Part shown: positions 16,988 to 26,607 of the stretch, in pieces
How positions within the stretch are numbered: position 1 is the first letter of the stretch
How the letters are laid out: every line of letters starts with the position of its first letter
NCBI RefSeq assembly: GCF_003054965.1
Contig: NZ_MIES01000020.1
Span: 106,508-170,507 of the forward strand
Source of the DNA: Saccharospirillum sp. MSK14-1
GTDB taxonomy: Bacteria; Pseudomonadota; Gammaproteobacteria; Pseudomonadales; Natronospirillaceae
Direction: 5' to 3'
DNA length: 64,000 bases
The notes under the pieces: generated by a model
Database searches by the model: none
What the model was told of the DNA's origin: nothing
What the model saw: only the letters and a program-made list of their open reading frames with translations
Position numbers and translations under genes: made by a program

Positions 16988-18433
16988 TTAAGCGTCTTTG
17001 CGATCGTCGCGCACTGACGACAACGGACCGTCCAGACTCAACCCCAATTCCTCACCCAGCTTGCGTAACGCCGGCAGCTGTACCGCCATGCTCAGAATGG
17101 CGTCCAGGGCCTGATGACTGGCGGAACGCTCGCCCACCCGATTGCCCTCGGCACCCAGTGGCTGTCCCAGGCCGGAAATCTGGTGAATCTTAATCGACTC
17201 AATTTTCTCCGCCGGTTTGACCATTTCACTGATGGCCTTGGGCAACGCATCCAAACGTGCCTGCTCGGTTTTCAGAGCCATCAAGCTGTCGCTCATGCCG
17301 TTCTCTGCTTGCACCAACGCGCGCCGACCTTCGGCTTCCGCTTCCAGTTCGGCCTGCAAAGCACGCGCGCTGGCAATGCGTGCTGCCGCGGCTTCTTCAG
17401 CTTTCAATGCAGCCACGCGTTTGCCGCGTTCGGCTTCACCCACGGCTTTGTCCGTCGCGACCTTTTCTTGAGCGGCCACCGCCTGCGCTTCGATACCATC
17501 CAGCCGGATACGCGCCTGGCGTTCGGCTTCGCGCTGGCTGTGCAAATCGATATCGCGTTGCAACGTGGCTTCGGTAATGGCGCGCTCCATCTCAATCCGG
17601 CTGGCGGCAATGGTGCGTTCACTGTCCGCTTTGCGTGCAGCGATGTCGGCCAGTTGCGCGGCTTTTAGCAACTCGATTTGCTGCGTCTGTTCGATGCGCG
17701 CTTTCTCTTCTTCCAGATCCAGATCGAGCTTTCGCTTCGCCAGCGTCAGCGCCGACTGACGCACCGCCATTTCAGCATCGGCATCGATGTCGGCGCGTTC
17801 CTTTTTCGAACGCGCGATCAGCTCTGACAATTTGCGCATACCGGCGGCGTTGAAGGCGTTGTTTTCGTCAAGGTCGGTAAAGGGCGTTTGGTCCATATCG
17901 GTCAGCGACACACTTTCCAACATCAGACCGTTGCCTTCGAGTGTGGTCTCCAACGCCGACTTTACCTCGAGTACAAAGTCACTGCGTTTTTCGTGCAGAT
18001 CATCCAGGCTGTAGCGTGCCGCCACCGCGCGCAACGCATCCACCAGCTTGCCTTCAATTAAATCGCGCAGGCGCGCGGCATCGAAGGTGCGGTTGCCTAA
18101 CGTCTGTGCCGCTCGGCTCACCGCCGCCCGTTCGCTGCGCACGGCCACGTAAAATTCCACGCCGACGTCGACGCGCAATTTATCCTGAGTGATCAAGGAC
18201 GCATTACCGCTGCGCTTCACTTCCAGGCGCAACGTCTGCATGTTCACTCGAGTGACGTTATTGAAATACGGCACCGCCAGCAGACCCGCATCGAGCACGA
18301 CTTTGCGTCCACCAAAACCGGTCCGCACTAACGCCACTTCACTGGTCCCGCGTTGATAAAAACGCGCCAGAATGGCGATGACAATAGCCAGGACGACCAG
18401 CGTCACCAGCACCCAAATCAAAGAATTAGCCAT
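16988..18433 (-). CDS. SPFH/Band 7 family protein, flotillin/YqiK-like
   Basis: This 481-residue protein has an N-terminal transmembrane anchor (residues 5-27), an SPFH/PHB domain (SEVALVRTGFGGRKVVLDAG to SVSLTDMDQTPFTDL, about 30-200) and a long Ala/Glu-rich coiled coil (about 205-410) with many EAxR repeats. The order matches bacterial flotillins of the YqiK type, which assemble on the inner membrane and organise detergent-resistant microdomains. The usual NfeD partner is not adjacent. It converges on the chemoreceptor gene. Confidence 0.9.
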   Translation of the reverse strand: MANSLIWVLVTLVVLAIVIAILARFYQRGTSEVALVRTGFGGRKVVLDAGLLAVPYFNNVTRVNMQTLRLEVKRSGNASLITQDKLRVDVGVEFYVAVRSERAAVSRAAQTLGNRTFDAARLRDLIEGKLVDALRAVAARYSLDDLHEKRSDFVLEVKSALETTLEGNGLMLESVSLTDMDQTPFTDLDENNAFNAAGMRKLSELIARSKKERADIDADAEMAVRQSALTLAKRKLDLDLEEEKARIEQTQQIELLKAAQLADIAARKADSERTIAASRIEMERAITEATLQRDIDLHSQREAERQARIRLDGIEAQAVAAQEKVATDKAVGEAERGKRVAALKAEEAAAARIASARALQAELEAEAEGRRALVQAENGMSDSLMALKTEQARLDALPKAISEMVKPAEKIESIKIHQISGLGQPLGAEGNRVGERSASHQALDAILSMAVQLPALRKLGEELGLSLDGPLSSVRDDRKDA

Positions 18434-18486
18434 GCGGATTCTCCCACTGAGTTTGGCTTGTTGTTATTCATTATTGTCGACATCAG

Positions 18487-19971
18487 TTAGAAAACCGGCG
18501 GGAAGGGCCGGCCGCCGCGATCCATGGTGATCCAGCGCGTTTGCGAAAACGTCTCCAGCGACCAGCGGCCACCGTGATTCCCCAAACCGGACGCCTTCAT
18601 GCCACCAAAAGGTACGTGCGGTTCGTCGTTTACAGAACTGCAATTGATGTGACACGAACCGGTTTGCAGTTGCCGCGCCATCGCCAGTGCGCGTTCTTCA
18701 TCGGCGCTGATGATGCCGGACGACAAACCGTATTCGGTGTCGTTGGCAATGCGGATGGCTTCGGCATCGGATGAGAACGGAATCACCGGCACCACCGGGC
18801 CAAACGTTTCGTCGCGGTAGAGTGTCATCTCGGGCGTGACCCCGGTGAGGATGGTCGGTTCCACAAAGCGCTCGTGTACCCGACCGCCGAGCCAGACTTT
18901 AGCCCCTTTGGCGACGGCGTCATCGATCTGGCTTTTCACTCGCTGCGCCTGACGGTCGTTGATCAGTGGACCAATAACCGCATCCGTATCGGCGGTGTCA
19001 CCCATTTTCAAACGGGCCGCTCGCTCAACAAAACGACGCAGAAATTCATCGAAAATGTCTTCGTGCACCAAGACCTTTTCCACCGACATGCAGATCTGCC
19101 CCTGGTGCATAAAGCTGCCGAAATTGGCGGCACCCAGTGCGCGTTCCATATCGGCATCGGCACGGATGATCAGCGAATCTTTGCCGCCCAGTTCGACACA
19201 GGCTTTCTTTAAATGTGCGCCGGCTTTAGCGGCGATGGACCGGCCAACCGGGGTCGAACCGGTAAAAGAAATGCCTTTAATCGACGGATTTTCAATGAGT
19301 TCATCACCCACCGCCGCTACCGATTCACGCGAGCACGTAACGACGTTCAGAACACCCGGCGGCACTCCCGCTTCTTCAAACAATTCGGCAAACAACAGCC
19401 CCCCAACGTAGGGCGTATCTTCGGACGGCTTCAGCACAATGGTGTTACCGAACGCGCACGGAAACGCCAGGCCGCGCGAAGTCAAAATTAACGGCATATT
19501 CCACGGACTGATCACCCCGACCACGCCCATTGGCTGACGAACCGCCAGGCTCACCTTGTTGTGTTCGGACGGCAACACTTCGCCAATGGCGGAATAATTC
19601 AACGCCGCAGCGGCACGGAAAACCCCAGCGGTATATCCCACTTCAAACTGGCCTTTGCCGAACCAGCCACCGCCTTCCTGTTGTACGGCTTTAACAATCT
19701 CCGGGCGGCGTTTTTCAAACAGCTCAGCCACGTTCAACATATAGGCGGAGCGTTCGGTGTAGGGGCGTTCGGACCAGTCATGAAATGCTTCCTGAGCCGC
19801 AGCAATGGCTGCTCGTGTATCGCTGATGCTGGCGTCAAACGGCTGCGCCCAAAGCTCGCCATTGGAAGGATTCACGTCGTCGAAACGACGGTCGCTCGGT
19901 CGCCACTGGCCACCGATATACTGACCTTTAATTGGAAACACGGATTGAGTTGGCATGGTATTCGAAAACAT
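18487..19971 (-). CDS. NAD(P)-dependent aldehyde dehydrogenase, aromatic-aldehyde type
   Basis: This ~494-residue aldehyde dehydrogenase has the oxyanion segment VISPWNMPLILTSRGL, cofactor loop FTGSTPVGRSIA, general-base glutamate in CVELGGKDSLI and catalytic cysteine in HQGQICMSVEKV. The GQICMS form is common in benzaldehyde, vanillin and salicylaldehyde dehydrogenases. It oxidises an aldehyde to a carboxylate in the cytoplasm. AGAGGTGA precedes the ATG at 19971, and the start follows the LivF-like stop by two bases, so it is the last gene of the Liv-type importer operon. Confidence 0.88.
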   Translation of the reverse strand: MFSNTMPTQSVFPIKGQYIGGQWRPSDRRFDDVNPSNGELWAQPFDASISDTRAAIAAAQEAFHDWSERPYTERSAYMLNVAELFEKRRPEIVKAVQQEGGGWFGKGQFEVGYTAGVFRAAAALNYSAIGEVLPSEHNKVSLAVRQPMGVVGVISPWNMPLILTSRGLAFPCAFGNTIVLKPSEDTPYVGGLLFAELFEEAGVPPGVLNVVTCSRESVAAVGDELIENPSIKGISFTGSTPVGRSIAAKAGAHLKKACVELGGKDSLIIRADADMERALGAANFGSFMHQGQICMSVEKVLVHEDIFDEFLRRFVERAARLKMGDTADTDAVIGPLINDRQAQRVKSQIDDAVAKGAKVWLGGRVHERFVEPTILTGVTPEMTLYRDETFGPVVPVIPFSSDAEAIRIANDTEYGLSSGIISADEERALAMARQLQTGSCHINCSSVNDEPHVPFGGMKASGLGNHGGRWSLETFSQTRWITMDRGGRPFPPVF

Positions 19972-19973
19972 AG

Positions 19974-21017
19974 TCACCTCTGTTCGGATGATTCGTTCGC
20001 CGCCTGACGCGCCGATTGTTCAAACCGCGCCAGCATGTCATCGAGTGCGCTGCCGGTTTGCGTTTGGCTGTCGGTGGCTTTGGGACGTTCGGTTTGCGTC
20101 GGACTGAGCCAACTTTCACGCTGTTTCAGTTCGGCATTGCGGACCCAGTCAGCCAGATTAACGCCGGCCAGCTGATCGGCACTTTGCGGCGTTTGTCGAT
20201 CCAGTCCTGCTAATCGCTGGCGGGTATTTTCAACGGCCGGGGCACTGAGTTTAGCGGCGACCGGTTGCTCGGTTTTTGGCACCTCGGCACTGGCCGAACC
20301 GCCTAAATAGGCTTGACGCACAGCGGGATCACTCAGCAGATTTTGCGCGCTGTCTTCGGCGGTAATGCGCCCGGTTTCGAGCAGGTAACCTCGGTCGGCA
20401 ATGCCCAGACTTTGCTTCGCATTTTGTTCGACCAGCAAAATACCCAGTCCGGTTTCACGAACTTTTTTCAGCGTCTTAAACACCTCGCTGGCGAGCAATG
20501 GCGATAGACCCAGCGAGGGTTCGTCGAGCATTAAAATGTCCGGCGCCGACATCAGCGCCCGGCCGATGGCCACCATCTGTTGTTCACCACCGCTCATAGT
20601 GCGGGCAATTTGCTGGCGACGTTCAATCAGCTTGGGAAACAACTGATAGACCAGGTCGCGTTGTTCGCTTTCACGCACACGGGCGTGAGCCGCATGAGCG
20701 CCCAGTGTCAGGTTTTCTTCCACACTCAGATCGCCAAAGATACCGCGACCTTCCGGCACCAAGGCCAGGCCAGACGACACCACCTGATGCGCCCGGAAAC
20801 CGGAGGTCGCCACACCGCCGATGCTGACGGAACCGCTTTGCCGTTCCACCAGCCCGGCAATGGTGCTAAGCAATGACGACTTACCCGCACCATTGGCGCC
20901 CAGAATGACGACGATCTCGCCGGGTTCGACTTCGATCGATACGTTGTCCAGCGCCTGGTGTTTGCCGTAGGCAACACTGACGTTCTGCACCACGAGCCCC
21001 TGGGTTGAGTTATTCAT
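19974..21017 (-). CDS. livF: Branched-chain amino acid type ABC ATPase, LivF-like, with C-terminal extension
   Basis: Residues 1-235 are a standard LivF ATPase: Walker A LGANGAGKSSLLSTIAG, signature TMSGGEQQMVAIGRAL, Walker B DILMLDEPSLGLSPL. LivF proteins normally stop near here. This one continues for about 110 residues (347 total) through a polar, proline- and glutamine-rich tail ending in ALDDMLARFEQSARQAANES, which may form a helix. The start overlaps livG by eight bases. The tail is in frame and without stops, so it appears to be real; its role is unknown. Confidence 0.9.
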   Translation of the reverse strand: MNNSTQGLVVQNVSVAYGKHQALDNVSIEVEPGEIVVILGANGAGKSSLLSTIAGLVERQSGSVSIGGVATSGFRAHQVVSSGLALVPEGRGIFGDLSVEENLTLGAHAAHARVRESEQRDLVYQLFPKLIERRQQIARTMSGGEQQMVAIGRALMSAPDILMLDEPSLGLSPLLASEVFKTLKKVRETGLGILLVEQNAKQSLGIADRGYLLETGRITAEDSAQNLLSDPAVRQAYLGGSASAEVPKTEQPVAAKLSAPAVENTRQRLAGLDRQTPQSADQLAGVNLADWVRNAELKQRESWLSPTQTERPKATDSQTQTGSALDDMLARFEQSARQAANESSEQR

Positions 21018-21744
21018 AATCTTCTCCCAAATAGGCTTCGATCACCTGAGGATCGGACAACACCTGGGCGGGCGAGCCTTCGGCAATTTTGACGCCGCTG
21101 CTCATGACCACGCAGCGATCGCACAGGCTGCGAATGGCGTCCATGACATGCTCCACCAAAATAATGGTGCGACCTTCATCACGCAGCGACCGGATGAGTT
21201 CAATACCGGTTTGCAGCTCGGTTGGGTTCAAACCCGCCAGCCATTCATCCAGTAAAATTACGGTCGGATTGGCCGCCAAAGCGCGCGCCAACTCGACACG
21301 TTTCTGATCAATGTAGGTGAGGTTGCTCATCGGTTGTTCGGCCGCGTCAGCCAAGCCAACACGCTCCAGCTGGCGCTGAGAATAAACCCGCAACGCCTGC
21401 CCCCAAAGCCGTTTATGACCGAAGGTCGCGCCAGCCATAACGTTCTCCAAAACGGTCATCGCAGGAATCACCCGCACTAACTGGAAAGTGCGCGCGACCC
21501 CGGCGCGGGCAATTTTTCGCGGCGGTAATTCACTGAGCAGGGTGTCACCCATCATGACGTAACCGCCGGTGACCGGCAGCGCGCCACTGATCAAGTTCAT
21601 CATGGTGGTTTTACCCGAACCGTTGGGGCCGATCAGGCCGACCACTTCTTGTTCGTGCACCTCAAAGCTGACGTCGTTGACCGCAATTAACCCACCGAAT
21701 TTTTTGGTGGCCTGCCGCACTTCCAGAGCGATGCGTTTATCCAT
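21010..21744 (-). CDS. livG: Branched-chain amino acid type ABC ATPase, LivG-like
   Basis: This 244-residue ABC ATPase has Walker A LIGPNGSGKTTMMNLISG, a LivG-specific region (PRKIARAGVARTFQLVRVIP), a degenerate signature (SNLTYIDQKRVELARAL) and Walker B TVILLDEWLAGLNPTE. In most LivG proteins the signature reads LSYGxQRRLEIARAL, so the change to TYIDQK is worth noting. It pairs with the LivF-like ATPase and overlaps both neighbours by eight bases. Confidence 0.9.
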   Translation of the reverse strand: MDKRIALEVRQATKKFGGLIAVNDVSFEVHEQEVVGLIGPNGSGKTTMMNLISGALPVTGGYVMMGDTLLSELPPRKIARAGVARTFQLVRVIPAMTVLENVMAGATFGHKRLWGQALRVYSQRQLERVGLADAAEQPMSNLTYIDQKRVELARALAANPTVILLDEWLAGLNPTELQTGIELIRSLRDEGRTIILVEHVMDAIRSLCDRCVVMSSGVKIAEGSPAQVLSDPQVIEAYLGEDYE

Positions 21745-22678
21745 GATCCACCTCCTGATTGGCGCGCAGTTTGCGGTGCCAGCTTTCCATCACACCGGCA
21801 ATGCCATTGGGGATGTAAAACACCACCGCCAAAAAGGCGAGGCCCATTAACAAGGTGGTTTGTTCGGGGAAATTTGCCGCAATGAATTCCCACACCAGTG
21901 CAAAGGGAATGGCGCCCATAAGCGGCCCCCATAACCGATGTAAGCCGCCCAGCAACGCCATAATGGCCACCATAAAAGACAGCTGCGGATTAAACGCCAT
22001 GGCCGGTTCGATGTAGACGAAACGCGGCGCCAGAATGGCCCCTACCACCGCAGCCACCGCACCGGACACCATAAACAACGCGATCTTGGCACCGGCCACA
22101 TGAATGCCCGAATGCTTTGCCACCGTTTCATCGCCACCGATGATGCGAATGGCGAATCCCAGTCGCGACCGCTGAATCAACCAGCCGACAAAAAACACGA
22201 TGAGCGTGAGCGCCAATAACTGCCAGTAAATGTGGGCTTCGGTGATGTCGGTAAACACATACTTACCGCGTGACCCGCCGAAATTGTTTTGCAGCCAGGT
22301 CACCACCTGGCGAATCAATTCGGCCAGACCCAGCGTGAAAATCACGAAATACACACCCGACAATCGCAACGTTGCCCAGCCCACCAGAGCGGCTAATACC
22401 GCACCGGCTAACGCGGCTATTAACAGCAACAACGGGTAAGGCACGGCTTCGATGCCCATCGCCAGAATGTAGGTACCCACGCCGTAAAAAGCGGCCGTGG
22501 CCAGTGAGATGTAATGCGTCGGACCGGAGAACAACGCCCAGGAAGTTGCCAAGGCAATGTACATGGTCATCGGTACGATCAACGACAACCAACCACCGGC
22601 ATCGGGCAGCGCCGGCACCCAGGCGAGGACACCATAAACCGCCAGCACCAACAGCCAGCGCAGCGTGCTTTGATTCAT
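21737..22678 (-). CDS. livM: Branched-chain amino acid type ABC permease, LivM-like
   Basis: This is a 313-residue polytopic permease of the LivM family. Family marks are SLATAAFYGVGTYI near residue 60, TLRLSGVYFVIFTLGLAELIRQV, and GLHRLWGPLMGAIPFALV in the second half. It forms the heterodimeric pore with LivH. Its ATG overlaps the LivH stop, and its stop overlaps the LivG start, so the four transport genes form a tightly coupled unit. Confidence 0.92.
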   Translation of the reverse strand: MNQSTLRWLLVLAVYGVLAWVPALPDAGGWLSLIVPMTMYIALATSWALFSGPTHYISLATAAFYGVGTYILAMGIEAVPYPLLLLIAALAGAVLAALVGWATLRLSGVYFVIFTLGLAELIRQVVTWLQNNFGGSRGKYVFTDITEAHIYWQLLALTLIVFFVGWLIQRSRLGFAIRIIGGDETVAKHSGIHVAGAKIALFMVSGAVAAVVGAILAPRFVYIEPAMAFNPQLSFMVAIMALLGGLHRLWGPLMGAIPFALVWEFIAANFPEQTTLLMGLAFLAVVFYIPNGIAGVMESWHRKLRANQEVDHG

Positions 22679-23541
22679 GACTGAGACCTCCCGAACAAAC
22701 CCTGCGGACGGAACAGCAGAATCAATAAAAAGAGCACGTAAGCTGCCGCGAGCGTCAGCCCCGGATCGATCAGTCGGGCAACCAGGGTTTCGGTAATGCC
22801 CAACACCAAAGCGGCCACCACTGCGCCGCGAATATCGCCGACACCGCCCATGATGACGATGATCAGCGCCTTCAGCGTGAAGACGATACCGATGGAGGCG
22901 TCAAAGGTTAAAAAGGTGCTCAGCACCAGACCGCCGGTTGCGGCAACGGCGCCGCCCAGGGCAAAGGCAAAGGCCGAGGTTTTTTCGACATCGATGGCGA
23001 CCAGACTGGCGGCTTTCGGGTCAACCGAAATCGCTCGCAATGCCAGACCGGAGCGCGTGTGGTTTAGCCAGATCCACAAGGCACCGCAAATCAATACCGC
23101 CATTGCAAAGGCCAGTACTCGGTTCTGGCCGTAACGCGAATCGAAGAGTTCAACCGGCACCGATAAAAAGCTGTAATTAAAAAACTGGCCGCCGAAAATC
23201 CACAAAAAAATACCGACCAGCGTGAAGCTCAAACCAAAGGTCGCGAGAATGGAATCCACCTCCAGCTGGCCCCGGTTTTTGGCGCGACGGACCAAGGGTC
23301 GCAACAGGAATTGATAGATCAGCCAGTTGGCTATAAAGCCGCCGGGGACGACCACCAACAAAGCCCAATACGGATTCAGCGCCTGAGCGGTGGCAAACCA
23401 GAAAGCGGCAAAAGCGCCGGCCACCAGCATTTCACCCAGGGCGAGATTCATGATGCGGGCCACACCGTATTGCAACGACAGCCCCACTGCGATGATGGCG
23501 TACACGCCACCGAGCAGTATCCCGGTAATCAGAATTTGCAT
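22675..23541 (-). CDS. livH: Branched-chain amino acid type ABC permease, LivH-like
   Basis: About 288 residues of LivH-type permease begin MQILITGILLGGVYAIIAVG, followed by GVARIMNLALGEMLVAGAF and the late loop TLKALIIVIMGGVGDIRGAVVAALVLG. I placed the start at 23541 because the protein then begins at the first transmembrane segment like its homologues; an in-frame ATG at 23601 would add 20 hydrophobic residues. Neither start has a strong ribosome site. Confidence 0.9.
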   Translation of the reverse strand: MQILITGILLGGVYAIIAVGLSLQYGVARIMNLALGEMLVAGAFAAFWFATAQALNPYWALLVVVPGGFIANWLIYQFLLRPLVRRAKNRGQLEVDSILATFGLSFTLVGIFLWIFGGQFFNYSFLSVPVELFDSRYGQNRVLAFAMAVLICGALWIWLNHTRSGLALRAISVDPKAASLVAIDVEKTSAFAFALGGAVAATGGLVLSTFLTFDASIGIVFTLKALIIVIMGGVGDIRGAVVAALVLGITETLVARLIDPGLTLAAAYVLFLLILLFRPQGLFGRSQS

Positions 23542-23625
23542 GACAACACTTACCCAAAGAACGACCTGAAGAACGACGAACCGAAACGCGGGCGATGCCA
23601 TGGCTGACTTCGCCCGCAGTTACTG

Positions 23626-24819
23626 TCAGTCGATTGGCTCAGCTTCACCATCCATGCCCTGGGTGGAGCCCAGACCATAGAACTGGCCGCCCTGCCATTG
23701 ACCCACCGTCCAGTAGTTTTCGATCTGCTGGTCGACGAAATCCCAGTCGCCCATCACGGTGTCAAAGGTGTTGTTCTTGACGTAATCGATAATGGCATCG
23801 TGATCCAGACCGACCTCTGCGACAGCTTGCTGCATGACCTGCAAGGAGGCGTACATCACCGCACTGGCCCAGTAGTCCGGCTCCTGACCAGTCACCTCAA
23901 TGTGGGCTTCGCGGTAGGCCACAAAATCAGGATTTACCGGGTTCACCCCACCAACGCCGTATACACCGTTGATGCTGTCGCCGAAGCGGTTGCGGTAGGC
24001 CGGGAAAGCGTTAGCCACGGCGGTGTAGAACAGATCCACCTGCTCATCCAAACCGGCGACCTGTGCTTGCTCGGTCAGCGCGAAGGTGTCCGGCGGATAG
24101 GAAAAGGCGACGAACAAGTCCGGCTCGGCGTCCATGGCCGAATTGATGATCGGCGAAACATCCTGAATGGTCGGCGGGTAAGAGGTTTCGTAGACGATGT
24201 TAAAACCTTCGTCTTCGAAGACCGTTTTCGCGGCTTTCGCCAGCTCAATACCAAAGGCATCGGCCACGTTGACCAAGGCCAACCGGTTGCCCAGTTCACC
24301 GTCGGCTTTCATATCGGCGGCCAGTTTGGCGATGCCCTGAGCGATCGGCGTGGTGGCACCCAGCGTGAAGAACACACCGTCGTAGCGATCGGTCAGCGCA
24401 TCGGTCTGGTCGGTAATGGCGGTCACGTTCAGCATCGGATAACCGAGGCGATCAAAGATCGGCGCCGCAGCTAAGGCCATACCGGTGCCGTAAGGCGGGA
24501 TGATTAAATCGGCATCGTCATTGTTCGCCAGCCGCTGTACCGCACGAATGGTTTCGGAGGGGTCGGTGCGGTCATCGTATTCGATGATCTCGACCGGACG
24601 ACGCAAACCATCGGGCAACAGCAAGCCGCCGGCGTCATTAACCTGGGTGCTCCACAACTGCACGTTCGGCCAGTAAGTGACCGCCGCGCCACCGGCGAGC
24701 GGGCCGGTTTTCGGAGCCACCGCTCCAATGCGGATCGGGTCTTCGGCCTGGGCACTCAGCGCCAGGCTGCCAGCCAGGGTGATGACACCCAGCGTTTTCG
24801 ACATCCATTGCAATCTCAT
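23626..24819 (-). CDS. Periplasmic substrate-binding protein, Liv/amide type
   Basis: This 397-residue protein has a signal peptide (residues 1-25, ending SAQA) and a type I periplasmic binding fold (IRIGAVAPKTGPLAGGAAVTYWP, VQRLANNDDADLIIPPYGTG, SYPPTIQDVSPIINS). It captures the ligand for the LivHMGF-like system. Flanking aldehyde dehydrogenases of aromatic type suggest that the cargo is an aromatic or aldehyde-yielding compound and not leucine. AGAGG lies eight bases before the ATG. Confidence 0.9.
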   Translation of the reverse strand: MRLQWMSKTLGVITLAGSLALSAQAEDPIRIGAVAPKTGPLAGGAAVTYWPNVQLWSTQVNDAGGLLLPDGLRRPVEIIEYDDRTDPSETIRAVQRLANNDDADLIIPPYGTGMALAAAPIFDRLGYPMLNVTAITDQTDALTDRYDGVFFTLGATTPIAQGIAKLAADMKADGELGNRLALVNVADAFGIELAKAAKTVFEDEGFNIVYETSYPPTIQDVSPIINSAMDAEPDLFVAFSYPPDTFALTEQAQVAGLDEQVDLFYTAVANAFPAYRNRFGDSINGVYGVGGVNPVNPDFVAYREAHIEVTGQEPDYWASAVMYASLQVMQQAVAEVGLDHDAIIDYVKNNTFDTVMGDWDFVDQQIENYWTVGQWQGGQFYGLGSTQGMDGEAEPID

Positions 24820-25014
24820 TGCCTTTACCTCTCTTATTGTTATGGCAGGTTTTCTTCTTGTTGTTGGCCACGTCGGGCGAGGCCTGTCTCGACAAACACT
24901 CGGGTCTGCCGTTTTGAAAATCGGCGTTCAAGCGGACGCACTTCGCCTGGCCCGGTACGCTCAGGCGACCGGGGTTCATGATTCCTTGGGTGCGAAATGC
25001 GCGTTCAACGAATC

Positions 25015-26466
25015 CTAGAACGGATAGTGACGCTCGCTCATCTGATTGGTGATCCAACGCAGCTCGGTAAACTCATCGATGGCGGCTTTGCTGCCAAAGC
25101 GGCCGTAACCGCTGTCTTTAACGCCACCGAAGGGCATCTGTGCCTGATCCTGCACCGTCGGGCTGTTGATGTGACAAATGCCGCTGTCGATGCGCCCGGC
25201 CACCGCCAAAGCGCGGTTGAAGTCGCGGCTGAACACCGCCGCTGACAAGCCGTAGCGGCTGTCATTCGCCAGGCGGATAGCATCCTCTTCGTCCTGAGCG
25301 CGCAAAACAGAGAGCACTGGGCCAAAGGATTCCTCGCTGTATATCTGCATCGAGGAGGTGACCTGGTCGAGTAAGGTGGCGTCCATTAACACCGAATCCG
25401 AGCGACCACCGGCCAGTACCTCAGCCCCCTTACGTGCCGCATCGTCAATCAGGCGATTGAGTCGTTCCAGCGCCGCCTCATTCACCACGCTGCCAAGAAT
25501 GGTGTTCCCGGCTTCCGGCTTGCCCGCGGTGATGGTGCGCGCCTTTTCGGCCAGTTTGGTGACCAATTTGTCAGCGATACCGGGCGTGACGATTAAGCGC
25601 TCGGTCGACATACAGATCTGGCCCTGGTTCATGTAAGCACCAAAGGCCGCCGCGTTCACAGCGGCATCGACGTCGGCGTCATCGAGCACCACCATCGGCG
25701 CTTTACCACCGAGTTCGAGCAAGGCGGGTTTGAGGTTGTCGGCGCACAATCCGGCAATGATGCGGCCCACACGTGTTGAACCGGTGAAGTTCACACGCCG
25801 TACCGCCGGGTGCTCGATCAGCGCTTTAACAATCTCCGGCGCGTCTTCGGGCGCATTGGTGACCATGTTCAGCGTGCCGTCGGGCAACCCCGCTTCGATC
25901 AACGCCTGAGCAATCAGCTGGTGCGTTGCCGGGCAAATTTCCGACGCTTTGAAGACCACCGAATTGCCACAGGCCAACGGCATGGCGACCGATCGCACAC
26001 CCAGAATAATGGGCGCGTTCCAGGGCGCGATGCCCAGCACCACACCCACTGGCTGGCGCATGCCCATGGCCATCATGCCGGCTTCATCAGACGGAATGAT
26101 GGCGCCGTCGATCTGAGTGGTCATGCCAGCCGCCTCACGCAGCATCGAGGACGCCAGGTGGATGTTGAACCCACCCCACATGCCCGTGCCGCCCATTTCG
26201 GCCATAACCCGTTGCCCCGCTTCGTCGGCCAGCGCGGCCAGATTATCAGCGGCTTTCAACAACACGGTGCGGCGTTCGCCTGGCGTCTTTTGCGACCAGA
26301 TGGGAAAAGCAGTGGCAGCGGCGTCAGCGGCCGCCCGGGCATCGGCAACCGACGCCGCGGCCGCGGTGGTAACAACGTCACCCGATATGGGATTGCGAAC
26401 CTGGTAACTGCGATTGTTCTGCGCGTCGACCGGCTTACCAGCCAGCCACATGGGCACTTCGTACAT
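25015..26466 (-). CDS. NAD(P)-dependent aldehyde dehydrogenase, vanillin/salicylaldehyde type
   Basis: This 483-residue aldehyde dehydrogenase has LGIAPWNAPIILGVRSVA, FTGSTRVGRIIAG, base glutamate in LLELGGKAPMVV and catalytic cysteine in MNQGQICMSTERLIV. The overall pattern resembles vanillin and salicylaldehyde dehydrogenases. It is a paralogue of the enzyme at 18487-19971 and lies just upstream of the binding-protein gene, so the two enzymes bracket one importer. GAGGA lies about eight bases before the ATG. It is divergent from the AraC regulator. Confidence 0.9.
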   Translation of the reverse strand: MYEVPMWLAGKPVDAQNNRSYQVRNPISGDVVTTAAAASVADARAAADAAATAFPIWSQKTPGERRTVLLKAADNLAALADEAGQRVMAEMGGTGMWGGFNIHLASSMLREAAGMTTQIDGAIIPSDEAGMMAMGMRQPVGVVLGIAPWNAPIILGVRSVAMPLACGNSVVFKASEICPATHQLIAQALIEAGLPDGTLNMVTNAPEDAPEIVKALIEHPAVRRVNFTGSTRVGRIIAGLCADNLKPALLELGGKAPMVVLDDADVDAAVNAAAFGAYMNQGQICMSTERLIVTPGIADKLVTKLAEKARTITAGKPEAGNTILGSVVNEAALERLNRLIDDAARKGAEVLAGGRSDSVLMDATLLDQVTSSMQIYSEESFGPVLSVLRAQDEEDAIRLANDSRYGLSAAVFSRDFNRALAVAGRIDSGICHINSPTVQDQAQMPFGGVKDSGYGRFGSKAAIDEFTELRWITNQMSERHYPF

Positions 26467-26607
26467 GACACTGTCCTCGACGGATTTTTATCGTTGTATG
26501 TCGACTCTGGCGCTTACGGTAGAGAAAAGCGTTGGACAGTAAAACGCTTTTGTATGGTACTTTTACGACGAAAAATTGCACTTTATGCCATATCGATTGG
26601 TCAATAT

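Noticed and set aside
25810..26607. In-frame 5' extension of the AraC gene by 266 residues.
   Set aside because: The extension is antisense to the aldehyde dehydrogenase coding sequence and AraC proteins of this type are about 300 residues.
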